DNA of 64,000 nucleotides from Pseudomonas sp. P818 (GCF_000418555.1 NZ_ATKM01000005.1:930001-994000), one strand, 5' to 3'; positions 7,502-17,362 are shown, numbered from the stretch's first letter. A program made the numbers and translations. The notes: generated by a model from the sequence alone, not told the origin.

Positions 7502-8827
7502 GTGTTTGCCCAATTCGCCCTGCATGAACGCCTGCTCAAAGCCGTGGCCGAGCTTAACTTCGTCGAGCCCACGCCAGTGCAGACGGCAGCGATTCCGCCT
7601 GCATTGGAGGGTAAGGACCTGCGGGTGATCGCCCAGACCGGCAGTGGCAAGACCGCCGCCTTCGTCCTGCCGCTGCTCAATCGCCTGCTTGGTGACGGCA
7701 ACTCCAGGCAGCGCCTGAGCATTCGCGCGCTGATCCTGCTGCCGACCCGCGAGCTGGCACAGCAGACGCTCAAGGAAGTCGAGCGCTTCGCCCAGTTCAC
7801 CTTCCTCAAGGCGGGCCTGGTCACCGGCGGCGAGGACTTCAAGGTGCAGGCGGCGATGATGCGCAAGATCGACATCCTCATCGGCACGCCGGGGCGCCTG
7901 ATCGAGCATGCCAATGCCGGCAACCTGCCGCTCGATGAGGTGGAGATGCTGGTGTTCGATGAGGCCGACCGCATGCTCGACATGGGGTTCGCCGAAGACG
8001 CCCAGCGCCTGGCCGAGGCCTGTGGCCCGCACCAGACCCTGCTGTTCTCCGCCACCACCGGTGGCAACGGCCTGCGCGAAATGGTCGCGAAGGTGCTCAA
8101 GGACCCGCAGCACCTGATGCTCAACAGCGTCAGCCAGCTCAACGAGGGTACTCGCCAGCAGATCATCACGGCCGATCATAACTACCACAAGGAACAACTG
8201 GTCGACTGGTTGCTGGCCAACGAGACCTACGACAAGGCTATCGTTTTCACCAACACCCGGGTGCAGGCCGACCGCCTCTACGGCAAGCTGGTCGCTGCCG
8301 GGGTCAAGGCCTTCGTGCTGCACGGCGAGAAGGATCAGAAAGACCGCAAGCTGGCCATCGAGCGCCTGCGCCAGGGCGCCGTTCGCGTGCTGGTCGCCAC
8401 CGACGTCGCGGCGCGTGGCCTGGATGTCGAAGGTCTGGATCTGGTGATCAACTTCGACATGCCGCGCTCCGGCGATGAGTACGTGCACCGCATCGGGCGG
8501 ACCGGCCGCGCCGGTGGTGAAGGCCTGGCGGTGTCGTTGATCTGCCACACCGACTGGAACCTGATGTCGAGCATCGAGCGCTACCTCAAGCAGCGTTTCG
8601 AGCGCCGCACCATCAAGGAACTGAAAGGCGTCTACCAGGGGCCGAAGAACCTCAAGGCGTCCGGCAAGGCCGCAGGCAGCAAGAAGAAAAAGACCGAGAA
8701 GAAGGATCCGAAGAAGGCCGCTGCGCCCAAGCGCAAGACCGGCCCGCGGCCGGCTGGCAAACCCTCGGCTCTGGTGAGCGCCGACGGTAGCGCGCCGCTC
8801 AAGCGCAAGAAGCCGGCTGCGGAGTAA
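7502..8827 (+). CDS. DEAD-box RNA helicase (RhlE/SrmB-like)
   Basis: A 441-residue ATP-dependent RNA helicase with every core motif: Q motif (FVEPTPVQ), I (AQTGSGKT), Ia (PTRELAQQ), Ib (GTPGRL), II (VFDEADRML), III (SAT), IV (IVFTNTR), V (ATDVAARGLD), VI (HRIGRTGRAG). The last 70 residues are a lysine/proline-rich tail typical of RNA-binding extensions in proteobacterial helicases. I place the start at the GTG at 7502 (reading MFAQFALHERLLKAV), which fits the Q-motif spacing and has GAGG 10 bases upstream; the in-frame extension to 7316 looks non-coding. It probably acts in ribosome assembly or RNA decay. Confidence 0.92.
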   Translation: MFAQFALHERLLKAVAELNFVEPTPVQTAAIPPALEGKDLRVIAQTGSGKTAAFVLPLLNRLLGDGNSRQRLSIRALILLPTRELAQQTLKEVERFAQFTFLKAGLVTGGEDFKVQAAMMRKIDILIGTPGRLIEHANAGNLPLDEVEMLVFDEADRMLDMGFAEDAQRLAEACGPHQTLLFSATTGGNGLREMVAKVLKDPQHLMLNSVSQLNEGTRQQIITADHNYHKEQLVDWLLANETYDKAIVFTNTRVQADRLYGKLVAAGVKAFVLHGEKDQKDRKLAIERLRQGAVRVLVATDVAARGLDVEGLDLVINFDMPRSGDEYVHRIGRTGRAGGEGLAVSLICHTDWNLMSSIERYLKQRFERRTIKELKGVYQGPKNLKASGKAAGSKKKKTEKKDPKKAAAPKRKTGPRPAGKPSALVSADGSAPLKRKKPAAE

Positions 8828-8831
8828 TGGC

Positions 8832-8960
8832 GTAGGGTGGACGACGCTTCATCCGTCCACCGTTGGCGCGATCGCGATGGTGGATGAAAAAGAGCGGCGG
8901 AGTTAGCAGGCTGTTGTGGGAGGCGCTTTAGCGGCGAGTCGCGGCTGAAGACCCTCCCAC
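8832..8960. repeat. dispersed repeat plus REP-type hairpin between convergent genes
   Basis: GTAGGGTGGACGACGC at 8832 is one end of a dispersed repeat also seen at 15969 and (as GTAGGGTGGGTTAG) at 49107. From 8915 to 8960 a long imperfect palindrome runs from GTGGGAGGCGC to CCCTCCCAC with GCGGCTGAAG inside, the REP core found repeatedly in this window. It lies between the convergent helicase and ABC genes and may terminate transcription in both directions. Confidence 0.7.
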
Positions 8961-8963
8961 TTG

Positions 8964-10799
8964 TCACTCCACCCCGACGAAACCACCGGTCTGATGCTGC
9001 CACAGGCGCGCATATAGGCCGCCGTGAGCGATCAGCTCGGCGTGGGTGCCGGTTTCGATGACCTGGCCCTTATCGATCACCACCAGGCGATCCATCCGTG
9101 CGATGGTCGAAAGGCGGTGGGCGATGGCGATCACCGTCTTGCCTTCCATCAGGCTGTCCAGGCTTTCCTGAATGGCCGCTTCGACTTCCGAATCCAGCGC
9201 CGAGGTGGCTTCGTCCAGCACCAGGATCGGCGCGTCCTTGAGCAGCACGCGGGCGATGGCGATACGCTGACGCTGACCGCCGGACAGCTTCACGCCGCGC
9301 TCACCGACCTGGGCATCCATGCCGCGACCGCCCTGACTGTCATCGAGCGTGGGAATGAACGCATCCGCGCGCGCCTTGCGTACCGCTTCCCAGAGCTCCT
9401 CGTCGCTGGCGCCGGGTTTGCCGTAACGGAGGTTGTCGCGGATCGAACGGTGCAGCAGGGCGGTGTCCTGGGTCACCACGCCGATGTTGGCGCGCAGGCT
9501 TTCCTGGGTCACCGTGGCGATGTCCTGATCGTCGATCAGGATGCGGCCGCTCTCCAGGTCGTAGAGGCGCAGCAGCAGGTTGACCAGGGTCGACTTGCCG
9601 GCACCTGAGGGGCCGACCAGGCCAATCTTCTCGCCGGGACGAATATCGATGCTGAGGCCGGCGATCACGCCGCCGCGCTTGCCATAGTGAAAGTGGATGT
9701 CCTCGAAACGCACGCCGCCCTGCGTCACCTGCAGTGGCTTGGCATCCGGGTGGTCGAGCACCCGGCGTGGCTGAACGATGCTCTGCATGCCGTCCTGCAC
9801 GGTGCCGACGTTCTCGAAGATGCCGTTGACCACCCACATGATCCACTCGGCCATGTTGTTGATGCGAATCACCAGCCCGAGGGAAAGGGCGATGGCGCCA
9901 GTGGTGATCAGTGATTGGCTCCACAGCCACAGGGCCAGGGCGCCGGTGCCGACGATCAGCACGCCGTTCAGGCAGGTGATGAGAAAATCCAGCGCGGTGA
10001 TGGTGCGCGACTGCAGGCGGAACTTGTCGAGCAGGTCCTGCATGGCTTCGCGGGCGTAGCCTTCCTCTTCCTGCGAATGGGCGAACAGCTTGAGTGTGGC
10101 GATATTGCTGTAGCCGTCCACCACACGGCCCATGACCTTGGAGCGCGCCGAGGAGGCCTCGGCCGAACGTGCCTTGATGCGTGGCACGAAGTACCACAGC
10201 GCCGCGCTGTAGCCGACGATCCACAGGGCTAGCGGCAGCACCAGGCGCAGATCGGCGGCGGCGAACAGATACAGCGCGCTGCCGGCATAGACCAGCACAT
10301 GCCACAACGCGTCGATCACCTGCATGGCCGAGTCGCGCAACGATGGGCCGGTCTGCATCACGCGCTGGGCAACGCGGCCGGCGAAGTCGTTCTGGAAGAA
10401 GCTCAGGCTCTGCTTGAGCACGTAGCGGTGGTTCTGCCAGCGGATCAGGTTGGTCAGGCCGGGATTGACCGCCTGATGCGTGAGCAGGTTGTGCAGGCCG
10501 AACACCACGGGACGGATGACCAGCGCCACCAGCAGCATCCATATCAACTCGCTCTGGTGCTCACTGAAGAAGCTGCTCGCGTCCGTGCTGGCCTGGGCCA
10601 TGTCGATCAACTGGCCGAGGAAGCTGAACAGCGCCACCTCGATCAGCGCTGCCAGGAAGCCGATGATCAGTACGGCCAGCATCAGCGGCCACACCTGTTT
10701 CAGGTAGTGGCCGTAGAAGCGCAGCATGCCGGTTGGCGGGGCGACGTCCGGGCTGGGTTTGAAGACGTCGATCAGGGATTCGAAGCGGCGAAACAGCAT
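8964..10799 (-). CDS. ABC exporter, fused permease and ATPase
   Basis: A 611-residue half-transporter: six-helix ABC-exporter membrane domain (about residues 35-335) followed by an ATPase domain (about 360-600). The ATPase has Walker A GPSGAGKST, Q-loop VTQD, signature LSGGQRQR, Walker B ILVLDEAT and H-loop AHRLST, so it should be active as a homodimer. The N-terminus LFRRFESLIDVFKPSPD is a cytosolic elbow. Substrates of this MsbA/multidrug-like class are usually lipids or hydrophobic compounds; nothing next to it identifies one. It stands alone, 45 bases downstream of the ydjM-like gene on the same strand. Confidence 0.92.
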   Translation of the reverse strand: MLFRRFESLIDVFKPSPDVAPPTGMLRFYGHYLKQVWPLMLAVLIIGFLAALIEVALFSFLGQLIDMAQASTDASSFFSEHQSELIWMLLVALVIRPVVFGLHNLLTHQAVNPGLTNLIRWQNHRYVLKQSLSFFQNDFAGRVAQRVMQTGPSLRDSAMQVIDALWHVLVYAGSALYLFAAADLRLVLPLALWIVGYSAALWYFVPRIKARSAEASSARSKVMGRVVDGYSNIATLKLFAHSQEEEGYAREAMQDLLDKFRLQSRTITALDFLITCLNGVLIVGTGALALWLWSQSLITTGAIALSLGLVIRINNMAEWIMWVVNGIFENVGTVQDGMQSIVQPRRVLDHPDAKPLQVTQGGVRFEDIHFHYGKRGGVIAGLSIDIRPGEKIGLVGPSGAGKSTLVNLLLRLYDLESGRILIDDQDIATVTQESLRANIGVVTQDTALLHRSIRDNLRYGKPGASDEELWEAVRKARADAFIPTLDDSQGGRGMDAQVGERGVKLSGGQRQRIAIARVLLKDAPILVLDEATSALDSEVEAAIQESLDSLMEGKTVIAIAHRLSTIARMDRLVVIDKGQVIETGTHAELIAHGGLYARLWQHQTGGFVGVE

Positions 10800-10843
10800 T
10801 GCAGGCGTCCTGCCCAGATGAATGGACGCTGATAGTACCGCTG

Positions 10844-11908
10844 TTAGTGCGAGCGAGTCTCAGTCAAAAGCGGTTTCCGCAACTCACTGGCCCAGGCCAG
10901 CAGGGGAACCTCCAGCCCGGGTTGCCAGATGCGCTTGAACAGCAGGGCCAGGTGTTCGACTTCGCCACGTTCGAAAGGCAGACGATCGATGCGCTGGTGC
11001 ACCTGCCACTGGCCATCGTGCAACTGGGCGAAGTCGAAGCGGAACGGGTGAAAACCGGTCATGCCCAGGCGCAGATCGGTGACGATCAGGCGATCACCGA
11101 CCTGGTCGTAACGCAGCACACCGCCGGTGAACCACTCCAGGCGCTGGTGCATGGGCGAGTCCGCCAGCGGGCCGCGCAAGTAGGTGCCACGCGGCAGGCG
11201 CTGCAGTTGCGGCGGCTCGTCATCGAACCAGCCGACCAGGGCTTCGTGATAGTCCTCGCCATCGAGCACGATGACCCGCCACAGCAGGGTATTGAACGGC
11301 GTTGGCGTGATGAACAGCTGTTCGGCCTGGATGCCCTGGCGGGCCAACTCACGCTCCACGCGCTGTTCGGCCATGAACTTGCCGGCCAGGCTGAAGCCGA
11401 TGTATAGCGTCGACACGGCCAGCGCAACGGCGGGTACGCGCCAACTCTGCTCGCGCAGCCCGGTGAACAGGCTGATCACCACGGCGGCGATCAGTGGCAC
11501 TGTGTACAGCGGGTCGATGATGAACAGGCTGGACCAGGCGGTGGGCGTCGGCATCAGCGGCCAGAACAGCTGGGTGCCGTAGCTGGTGAAGGCGTCCAGC
11601 AAGGGATGGGTGATCAGCACCAGCCATAGCGTCAACAACAGGCGGTTGGTTGAGTAGCCCGGATGTCGGCGAAAGCGCCTGATCAGCCAGGTCAGTAGCA
11701 GGGCGAAACCGCTGAGAACGAACAGCGAATGGCTGAAGCCGCGGTGGTAGGTCATGTTGGCCACGGCATCGCCGTAGTCCATGATCACGTCCAGGTCGGG
11801 AAGGGTGGCGAGCGCGGCGCCATATAGCAGGGCTTTGCGCCCCTGCCAGCGGCCGAGTAGCGCGCCCTGGATGCTGGCGCCAAGTACCGCCTGGGTTATG
11901 GAGTCCAT
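10844..11908 (-). CDS. YdjM/YbcI-like membrane protein (metal-dependent hydrolase, DUF457)
   Basis: A 354-residue inner-membrane protein. The N-terminal half has four to five transmembrane helices with embedded conserved polar motifs: LPDLDVIMDYGD, TYHRGFSHSL and ITHPLLDAFTSYGTQLFWP. The His/Asp pattern is the proposed metal site of the YdjM family. The C-terminal 150 residues are soluble (GDRLIVTDLRLGM, WQVHQRIDRLP). The family's role is poorly known; in E. coli ydjM is a LexA target. No LexA box is evident upstream here. The gene is just upstream of the ABC exporter. Confidence 0.8.
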   Translation of the reverse strand: MDSITQAVLGASIQGALLGRWQGRKALLYGAALATLPDLDVIMDYGDAVANMTYHRGFSHSLFVLSGFALLLTWLIRRFRRHPGYSTNRLLLTLWLVLITHPLLDAFTSYGTQLFWPLMPTPTAWSSLFIIDPLYTVPLIAAVVISLFTGLREQSWRVPAVALAVSTLYIGFSLAGKFMAEQRVERELARQGIQAEQLFITPTPFNTLLWRVIVLDGEDYHEALVGWFDDEPPQLQRLPRGTYLRGPLADSPMHQRLEWFTGGVLRYDQVGDRLIVTDLRLGMTGFHPFRFDFAQLHDGQWQVHQRIDRLPFERGEVEHLALLFKRIWQPGLEVPLLAWASELRKPLLTETRSH

Positions 11909-12039
11909 CGAATGCTTCCGGGAAAAGACAGGCCGTTACGTTAGCCGAGGCGCCCGGCAAATGCCGTGGGGAAATTTCAAGCAAAGATTACAGCTGTGGC
12001 AGGTATCCTGATGACCATGAGCCTCAAGAAATTCTGCCC

Positions 12040-12453
12040 ATGCTGATCGTCTCCAACAGTGTTCATATTCCCGATGAGGAAATCGAGCTGACCGCCATCC
12101 GTGCCCAGGGCGCAGGCGGGCAGAACGTCAACAAGGTGTCCAGCGCCGTGCATCTGCGCTTCGATAGCCAGGCCTCGTCCTTGCCGCCGTTCTATAAGGA
12201 GCGCCTGCTGGCGCTCGCCGACAGCCGCATCACGGCCGGCGGTGTGGTGATCATCAAGGCGCAGCAGTACCGTACCCAGGAGCAGAATCGCGCCGACGCC
12301 CTCGAACGTCTTGCCGAGTTGATCCGCAGTGCTGGCAAGGTGGAAAAGAAACGCCGCCCGACCAAGCCGACCCTGGGCTCGAAAAAGCGTCGCCTGGACG
12401 GCAAGAGCAAGCGCGGGGCGATCAAGGCGGGGCGGGGCAAGGTGGATTTCTAG
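12040..12453 (+). CDS. arfB: alternative ribosome-rescue peptidyl-tRNA hydrolase ArfB (YaeJ)
   Basis: A 137-residue release-factor-like protein with the GGQ motif in the context QGAGGQNVNKVSSAVHLRF. It lacks codon-recognition domains and ends in a basic tail (KKRRPTKPTLGSKKRRLDGK, then KRGAIKAGRGK) that enters the empty mRNA channel of stalled ribosomes. It releases peptides from non-stop complexes as a tmRNA backup. The length matches E. coli YaeJ (about 140). Its TAG stop shares a CTAG palindrome with the stop of the convergent mgsA gene. Confidence 0.95.
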   Translation: MLIVSNSVHIPDEEIELTAIRAQGAGGQNVNKVSSAVHLRFDSQASSLPPFYKERLLALADSRITAGGVVIIKAQQYRTQEQNRADALERLAELIRSAGKVEKKRRPTKPTLGSKKRRLDGKSKRGAIKAGRGKVDF

Positions 12454-12914
12454 CCGCGGGCCGCCAGGTACGCCTGATAGTCGGGAATGCGGTACTCGTG
12501 CTGCTGTTCCAGCAGGCTGCTGCTGAGCATGTAGTCGGCGCTGCTTTCGTTGCAGGCCACCGGTATGTTCCACACTGCAGCCACGCGCAGCAGCGCCTTG
12601 ATGTCCGGGTCGTGTGGCTGCGGTTCGAACGGGTCCCAGAAGAACACCAGCATGTCCACGCGCTGTTCGGCGATGCGTGCGCCGATCTGCTGGTCGCCGC
12701 CCAGCGGGCCGCTGATCATGCTCTCCACCGGTAAATCCAGGCGTTTGCTCAGAAGCAGGCCGGTGGTGCCGGTAGCCACCAGCTCATGGCGCGCCAGCTT
12801 GTCACGTTGGCGTTCGCACCAGTCCAGCAGGAAACCCTTGCAGTGATCGTGTGCCACCAGGGCAATGCGCTTGCGCGCCGGTAGCTGGGCGCGGGTAAAG
12901 CTGATACGGCTCAT
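12450..12914 (-). CDS. mgsA: methylglyoxal synthase
   Basis: A 154-residue enzyme converting dihydroxyacetone phosphate to methylglyoxal and phosphate. Family marks are IALVAHDHCKGFLLDW, the phosphate-binding ATGTTGLLL, SGPLGGDQQIGARI with the catalytic aspartate, and FFWDPFEPQPHDPDIKALL. The first 20 residues are basic. It lies 12 bases downstream of gap on the same strand, so both triose-phosphate enzymes probably share a transcript: one draws the pool into glycolysis, the other into the methylglyoxal bypass. Confidence 0.95.
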   Translation of the reverse strand: MSRISFTRAQLPARKRIALVAHDHCKGFLLDWCERQRDKLARHELVATGTTGLLLSKRLDLPVESMISGPLGGDQQIGARIAEQRVDMLVFFWDPFEPQPHDPDIKALLRVAAVWNIPVACNESSADYMLSSSLLEQQHEYRIPDYQAYLAARG

Positions 12915-12926
12915 CGAGCCTCCTGT

Positions 12927-13928
12927 TCAATGCAGGCGGGCCAGGACCAGGCAGTTGTCCAGCATGCGGTTGGAGAAGCCCCACTCGTTGTCATACCAGG
13001 CCATGACCTTGAGCAGCTTGCCGCTGACCTTGGTGTGGTTGGCGTCGAAGATCGATGACAACGGGTTGTGGTTGAAGTCGCAGGACACCAGCGGCAGCGC
13101 GTTGTAACCGAGAACCGGGGATTGCTCGCTGGCGGCCTTGAGCAGGGCGTTGACTTCCTCGGCAGTGGTTTCGCGCTTGACCTGCACGGTCAGATCGACC
13201 AGCGACACGTTGATCACCGGCACCCGCACGGCCATGCCGGTAAGCTTGCCGGCCAGCTCCGGCAGTACCAGACCGACCGCTTCGGCGGCGCCGGTCTTGG
13301 TCGGGATCATCGATTGGGTGGCCGAGCGCGCGCGGTACAGGTCGCTGTGGTACACATCGGACAGGTTCTGGTCGTTGGTGTAGGCGTGGATGGTGGTCAT
13401 CAGGCCTTGCTCGATGCCCAGTTCGCGTTGCAGCACCTGGGCCACCGGGGCCAGGCAGTTGGTGGTGCAGGAGGCGTTGGAGATGATCTGCATGTCCGGC
13501 GTCAGCACCTGTTCGTTGACGCCATACACCACCGTGGCGTCAGCGCCCTTGGCGGGTGCGGAGATCAAGACCTTGCGCGCGCCGGCTGCAAGATGTGCGG
13601 CGGCCTTGTCGCGTTCGGTGAACAGCCCGGTGCATTCGAGCACCACATCGACCTGATGGGTTTTCCAGGGCAGCTCGGCCGGGTTGCGAATGGCGCTGAC
13701 GGCGATGCGATCGCCCTTGATCCACAGGCTTTCGCCGTCGACCTTCACTTCTTCGGGGAAATGGCCGTGGACGCTGTCATATTGCAGGAGGTGCGCGTTG
13801 ATGGTGCTGTCGCCCAGATCGTTGATCGCCACGACCTGCAGGTGCTGGCGATAATTCTGGGTATAGAGTGCGCGTAGCACGTTGCGACCGATACGGCCGA
13901 AGCCATTGATGGCGATACGTAGTGTCAT
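12927..13928 (-). CDS. gap: glyceraldehyde-3-phosphate dehydrogenase, type I
   Basis: A 333-residue NAD-dependent enzyme of central carbon metabolism. The Rossmann motif [15 protein letters not shown], the catalytic cysteine in [12 protein letters not shown] near residue 155, the catalytic histidine in [10 protein letters not shown] and the C-terminal [12 protein letters not shown] are all intact. It is divergent from edd, with two HexR-type operators in the shared promoter region. In Pseudomonas this HexR-controlled gap works with the Entner-Doudoroff enzymes, because EDP aldolase produces glyceraldehyde-3-phosphate. mgsA follows on the same strand. Confidence 0.96.
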   Translation of the reverse strand: MTLRIAINGFGRIGRNVLRALYTQNYRQHLQVVAINDLGDSTINAHLLQYDSVHGHFPEEVKVDGESLWIKGDRIAVSAIRNPAELPWKTHQVDVVLECTGLFTERDKAAAHLAAGARKVLISAPAKGADATVVYGVNEQVLTPDMQIISNASCTTNCLAPVAQVLQRELGIEQGLMTTIHAYTNDQNLSDVYHSDLYRARSATQSMIPTKTGAAEAVGLVLPELAGKLTGMAVRVPVINVSLVDLTVQVKRETTAEEVNALLKAASEQSPVLGYNALPLVSCDFNHNPLSSIFDANHTKVSGKLLKVMAWYDNEWGFSNRMLDNCLVLARLH

Positions 13929-13948
13929 GGTGAGGTCTCGTCAATTTG

Positions 13949-13963
13949 TTGTTGTAATTACAA
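13949..13963. promoter_or_regulatory. HexR operator, gap side
   Basis: TTGTTGTAATTACAA fits the published Pseudomonas HexR pattern TTGT-N7/8-ACAA exactly (N7). The inner 12 bases TTGTAATTACAA form a perfect palindrome. It ends about 20 bases upstream of the gap start codon, so a bound repressor would block gap transcription. Confidence 0.8.
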
Positions 13964-14010
13964 GATTATTCCCATTGCTCTAGAAATCAAGCCCGTCGGG
14001 TGGCAGTATT

Positions 14011-14025
14011 TTGTTGTAAATACAA
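14011..14025. promoter_or_regulatory. HexR operator, edd side
   Basis: TTGTTGTAAATACAA again fits TTGT-N7-ACAA. It lies 33 bases upstream of the edd start codon. Together with the site 62 bases away it lets one repressor, released by 2-keto-3-deoxy-6-phosphogluconate, control both divergent genes. Confidence 0.8.
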
Positions 14026-14057
14026 ACAGACGCTAGAAGCTAGCCTGGAGATCCCCC

Positions 14058-15881
14058 ATGCATCCCCGCGTTGTCGAAGTTACCGAACGTCTTGTCGAGC
14101 GCAGTCGTGCCACGCGTCAGCGCTATCTTGAGATGATCCGTGCAGCTGCCAGCGAGGGTCCGCAGCGGGGCAAGCTGCAATGCGCCAACTTCGCTCATGG
14201 CGTGGCCGGTTGCAGTGGTCACGACAAGCAGACCCTGCGCCTGATGGATGCCGCCAACGTGGCCATCGTTTCTGCTTACAACGACATGCTGTCGGCGCAT
14301 CAGCCTTACGAGACCTTTCCCGAGCAGATCAAGCAGGCGTTGCGCGAACGCGGTTCGGTCGGGCAGTTCGCCGGTGGCGTGCCGGCCATGTGTGATGGCG
14401 TGACTCAGGGCGAGCCGGGCATGGAGCTGGGCATTGCCAGCCGCGAGGTGATCGCCATGTCCACCGCCGTGGCGCTGTCGCACAACATGTTCGATGCGGC
14501 GCTGTACCTGGGGGTGTGTGACAAGATCGTGCCGGGCCTGGTGATGGGCGCGTTGCGCTTCGGCCATCTGCCATCGCTGTTCGTGCCGGCCGGGCCGATG
14601 ACATCGGGGCTATCCAACAAGGAAAAAGCCGAAGTGCGTCAGCGCTACGCCGAGGGCAAGGCGACCCGCGACGAGCTGCTGGCGGCGGAAATGGCGGCCT
14701 ACCACGGGCCTGGCACCTGTACCTTCTACGGCACTGCCAATACCAATCAGTTGCTGATGGAAGTGATGGGCCTGCACCTGCCGGGGGCTTCCTTTATCAA
14801 TCCCGGTACGCCGCTGCGCGAGGCGCTGACTCGTGAAGCCGCACAGCAGGTGACGCGGCTGACCAAGCAAAGCGGGAATTTCATGCCCATCGGCGAGATC
14901 GTCGACGAGCGCTGTCTGGTCAATTCCATCGTCGCCCTGCACGCCACTGGCGGCTCGACCAACCATACCCTGCACATGCCGGCCATCGCCCGCGCCGCGG
15001 GCATTCTGCTGACCTGGCAGGACATGGCCGATCTGTCCGAGGTGGTGCCGACCCTGGCCCATGTCTATCCCAACGGCAAAGCCGACATCAATCACTTCCA
15101 GGCCGCTGGCGGCATGGCCTTCCTGATCCGCCAGTTGCTCGAAGCCGGGCTGTTGCACGAAGAGGTCAATACTGTGGCTGGGCGAGGCCTGTCGCGTTAT
15201 ACCCGGGAGCCCTTCCTCGAGGATGGCAAGCTGGTCTGGCGCGATGGACCGACCGAAAGCCTGGAGGAAAGCGTGCTGCGTCCGATAGCGCAGCCGTTCT
15301 CGGCAGAAGGCGGACTGCGCCTGATGCAGGGCAATCTCGGTCGTGGCGTGATGAAAGTGTCCGCGGTGGCGCCTGAGCATCAGGTAGTTGAAGCGCCGGC
15401 GCTGGTGTTCGAGGATCAGCTGGAATTGGTCGAGGCGTTCAAGGCCGGCAAGCTGGAGCGCGATTTCGTTGCCGTGGTGCGTTTCCAGGGGCCACGCAGC
15501 AACGGCATGCCTGAACTGCACAAGATGACGCCTTATCTGGGCGTATTGCAGGATCGCGGTTTCAAGGTGGCGCTGGTCACCGACGGGCGCATGTCGGGTG
15601 CCTCGGGCAAGATCCCGGCGGCCATTCACGTCTGCCCGGAGGCCTTCGATGGCGGGCCGCTGGCGCGGGTGCGCGACGGCGACCTGATTCGTGTCGATGG
15701 TCGGAATGGCGAGTTGCTGCTGCTTGCCGACGAGGCCGAATTCGCCTCGCGCGAGACGGCGGCCAGGCCGGCTCCGGCAATGGGCTGCGGGCGCGAGTTG
15801 TTCGCCTTCATGCGTCACAACTTCAGCACGGCGGAGCAGGGCGCCAGTGCCTTTACCGAGAGCCTCGAGTCGCTGGTCTGA
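14058..15881 (+). CDS. edd: phosphogluconate dehydratase (Entner-Doudoroff)
   Basis: A 607-residue iron-sulfur dehydratase of the IlvD/Edd family, converting 6-phosphogluconate to 2-keto-3-deoxy-6-phosphogluconate. Cluster-ligand regions are seen in [35 protein letters not shown] and [17 protein letters not shown]; the C-terminal domain has [19 protein letters not shown]. The length is typical (about 608). The ATG has GGAG 8 bases upstream. It is controlled with gap by HexR. The usual neighbours glk, gltR and eda are not on this side; edd is followed by repeats and rdgC. Confidence 0.96.
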   Translation: MHPRVVEVTERLVERSRATRQRYLEMIRAAASEGPQRGKLQCANFAHGVAGCSGHDKQTLRLMDAANVAIVSAYNDMLSAHQPYETFPEQIKQALRERGSVGQFAGGVPAMCDGVTQGEPGMELGIASREVIAMSTAVALSHNMFDAALYLGVCDKIVPGLVMGALRFGHLPSLFVPAGPMTSGLSNKEKAEVRQRYAEGKATRDELLAAEMAAYHGPGTCTFYGTANTNQLLMEVMGLHLPGASFINPGTPLREALTREAAQQVTRLTKQSGNFMPIGEIVDERCLVNSIVALHATGGSTNHTLHMPAIARAAGILLTWQDMADLSEVVPTLAHVYPNGKADINHFQAAGGMAFLIRQLLEAGLLHEEVNTVAGRGLSRYTREPFLEDGKLVWRDGPTESLEESVLRPIAQPFSAEGGLRLMQGNLGRGVMKVSAVAPEHQVVEAPALVFEDQLELVEAFKAGKLERDFVAVVRFQGPRSNGMPELHKMTPYLGVLQDRGFKVALVTDGRMSGASGKIPAAIHVCPEAFDGGPLARVRDGDLIRVDGRNGELLLLADEAEFASRETAARPAPAMGCGRELFAFMRHNFSTAEQGASAFTESLESLV

Positions 15882-15892
15882 GACAGGCGCCA

Positions 15893-16055
15893 GTAGCCCG
15901 GATGAAATCCGGGGAATCGCTGGGGCCAGGGCCCCGGATTGCATCCGGGCTACTCGCTGGTATGAAGGGTAGGGTGGACAACGCGAAGCTTGTCCACCGT
16001 ATGCCTGAATGGTGGATGAACAAAGCGTCAGCTGCGCGCCCCGATCCACCCTACG
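15893..16055. repeat. two dispersed hairpin repeats between edd and rdgC
   Basis: From 15893 to 15954 runs GTAGCCCGGATGAAATCCGG ... CCCGGATTGCATCCGGGCTA, an imperfect palindrome of a family with copies near 33983, 43445, 44849, 61832 and 63234. From 15969 to 16055 GTAGGGTGGACAACGC ... GATCCACCCTAC forms a second palindromic unit, related to those at 8832 and 49107. Both sit between convergent genes. Confidence 0.8.
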
Positions 16056-16060
16056 GATCA

Positions 16061-16981
16061 TCAGATACCTTGCGGAATCTCTTCGCCGCCCAGTGCGGTG
16101 AACAGCTCGGGCAGGAATTCTACCAGGGTCATCATCATCAGGATGAAGCTGGCGTCCTGCTGAGCCAGGGCGTCATCGCCGCCGTCCTGTTCGGCCTGCT
16201 CCTGCAGCACGTCTTCGAAGCGCAGACGCTTGATGGTCAGCTTGTCATCGAGTACGAAGGACAGCTTGTCCTGCCAGGCCAGCGATAGCTGGGTGACCTG
16301 CTTGCCGGTGGACAGGTGCAACTGGATTTCCTCGCTGGTCAGGTCCTGGCGCTTGCAGCGCACCACGCCGCCATCCTCATGGGTATCACGCAGCTCGCAC
16401 TCGTCGAGCACGTAGAAGCCTTCTGCGGCCTTCTGCGTTTTCAGCCAGTCGGTGAGCGTGGCGGTGGGCGCGATCTTCACCGACAGCGGGCGTACCGGCA
16501 GGGAGCCGATGGCCTCGCGCAGGGTGGAAAGCAGGTCCTCGGCTTTCTTGGCGCTGGCACTGTCGACCAGGATCAGGCCCTGCTTCGGCGCGATGGCGGC
16601 GAAGGTACCGGATTTGCGGATAAAGGCGCGCGGCAGGAAGGCCTGGACGATCTCATCCTTGATCTGGTCGCGCTCCTTCTTGTAGACCTTGCGCATCTGC
16701 GTGTTTTCGATCTCGTCGACCTTTTCCTTAAGTGCGTCGCGCACCACCGAGCCGGGCAGGATGCGCTCTTCCTTGCGTGCACCAATCAGCAGGAAGTCGC
16801 CGCTGACGTGCACCAGTGGCGCATCGGCGCCCTTGCCGAAGGGGGCGGTGAAACCATAGGTGGTCAGTTCCTGGCTGGCGCAGGGACGGGCCGGTTTGCT
16901 GGCCAGTGCGGTCTCCAGCGCTTCGGCGTCGAAGGGGATGTCCTGAGTGAGGCGGTAGACCAGCAGGTTACGAAACCACAT
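16061..16981 (-). CDS. rdgC: recombination-associated protein RdgC
   Basis: A 306-residue DNA-binding protein that forms rings around duplex DNA and restrains RecA. The start [20 protein letters not shown] is the family N-terminus, so I reject the longer in-frame extension. Further marks are [36 protein letters not shown] and [20 protein letters not shown]. The length equals the family norm (about 303-306). The gene is monocistronic; a run of repeat hairpins follows its stop. Confidence 0.95.
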   Translation of the reverse strand: MWFRNLLVYRLTQDIPFDAEALETALASKPARPCASQELTTYGFTAPFGKGADAPLVHVSGDFLLIGARKEERILPGSVVRDALKEKVDEIENTQMRKVYKKERDQIKDEIVQAFLPRAFIRKSGTFAAIAPKQGLILVDSASAKKAEDLLSTLREAIGSLPVRPLSVKIAPTATLTDWLKTQKAAEGFYVLDECELRDTHEDGGVVRCKRQDLTSEEIQLHLSTGKQVTQLSLAWQDKLSFVLDDKLTIKRLRFEDVLQEQAEQDGGDDALAQQDASFILMMMTLVEFLPELFTALGGEEIPQGI

Positions 16982-17235
16982 GAGCGGATGACTCTCCATT
17001 GATGATGTAAGTCGCGGGGTGGCGCTATCGATGGGCTTTCCCGTTGTGAAAAGCCGACGCGCAGCGACGGATGAAGTGGCGGGCGAGCAACGGGAGGCTG
17101 ATCGGTCCGCCGGCACAGAGCGCGCATTATTCTCCGCTGGCGTGCTCAGGCCAACCCTGACAACGAACCGTTGAGGAAATTCGCCGGTGTCGCCTAAGTT
17201 CTTGCTACGGCGATAAATTTTTTTGTGAAGAGGGC

Positions 17236-17264
17236 TTGCCAAGGTCTGAATCGCTCTCTAGAAT
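17236..17264 (+). promoter_or_regulatory. sigma-70 promoter of the tRNA-Val/tRNA-Asp unit
   Basis: TTGCCA (17236-17241) and TAGAAT (17259-17264) are spaced by exactly 17 bases, followed by a GC-rich discriminator GCGCCCC, as expected for stringently controlled stable RNA promoters. The first tRNA begins 22 bases after the -10 box. Confidence 0.75.
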
Positions 17265-17286
17265 GCGCCCCACTTCGAGAGCGAAT

Positions 17287-17362
17287 GGGTGGTTAGCTCA
17301 GCCGGGAGAGCATCTGCCTTACAAGCAGAGGGTCGGCGGTTCGATCCCGTCACCACCCACCA
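17287..17362 (+). tRNA. tRNA-Val (anticodon TAC)
   Basis: A 76-nt cloverleaf with encoded CCA. The acceptor GGGTGGT pairs with ACCACCC; the D arm has AGCTCAGCCGGGAGAGC, the anticodon loop is CTTACAA (TAC at 17320-17322), and the T arm has GGTTCGATCC. Confidence 0.97.
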
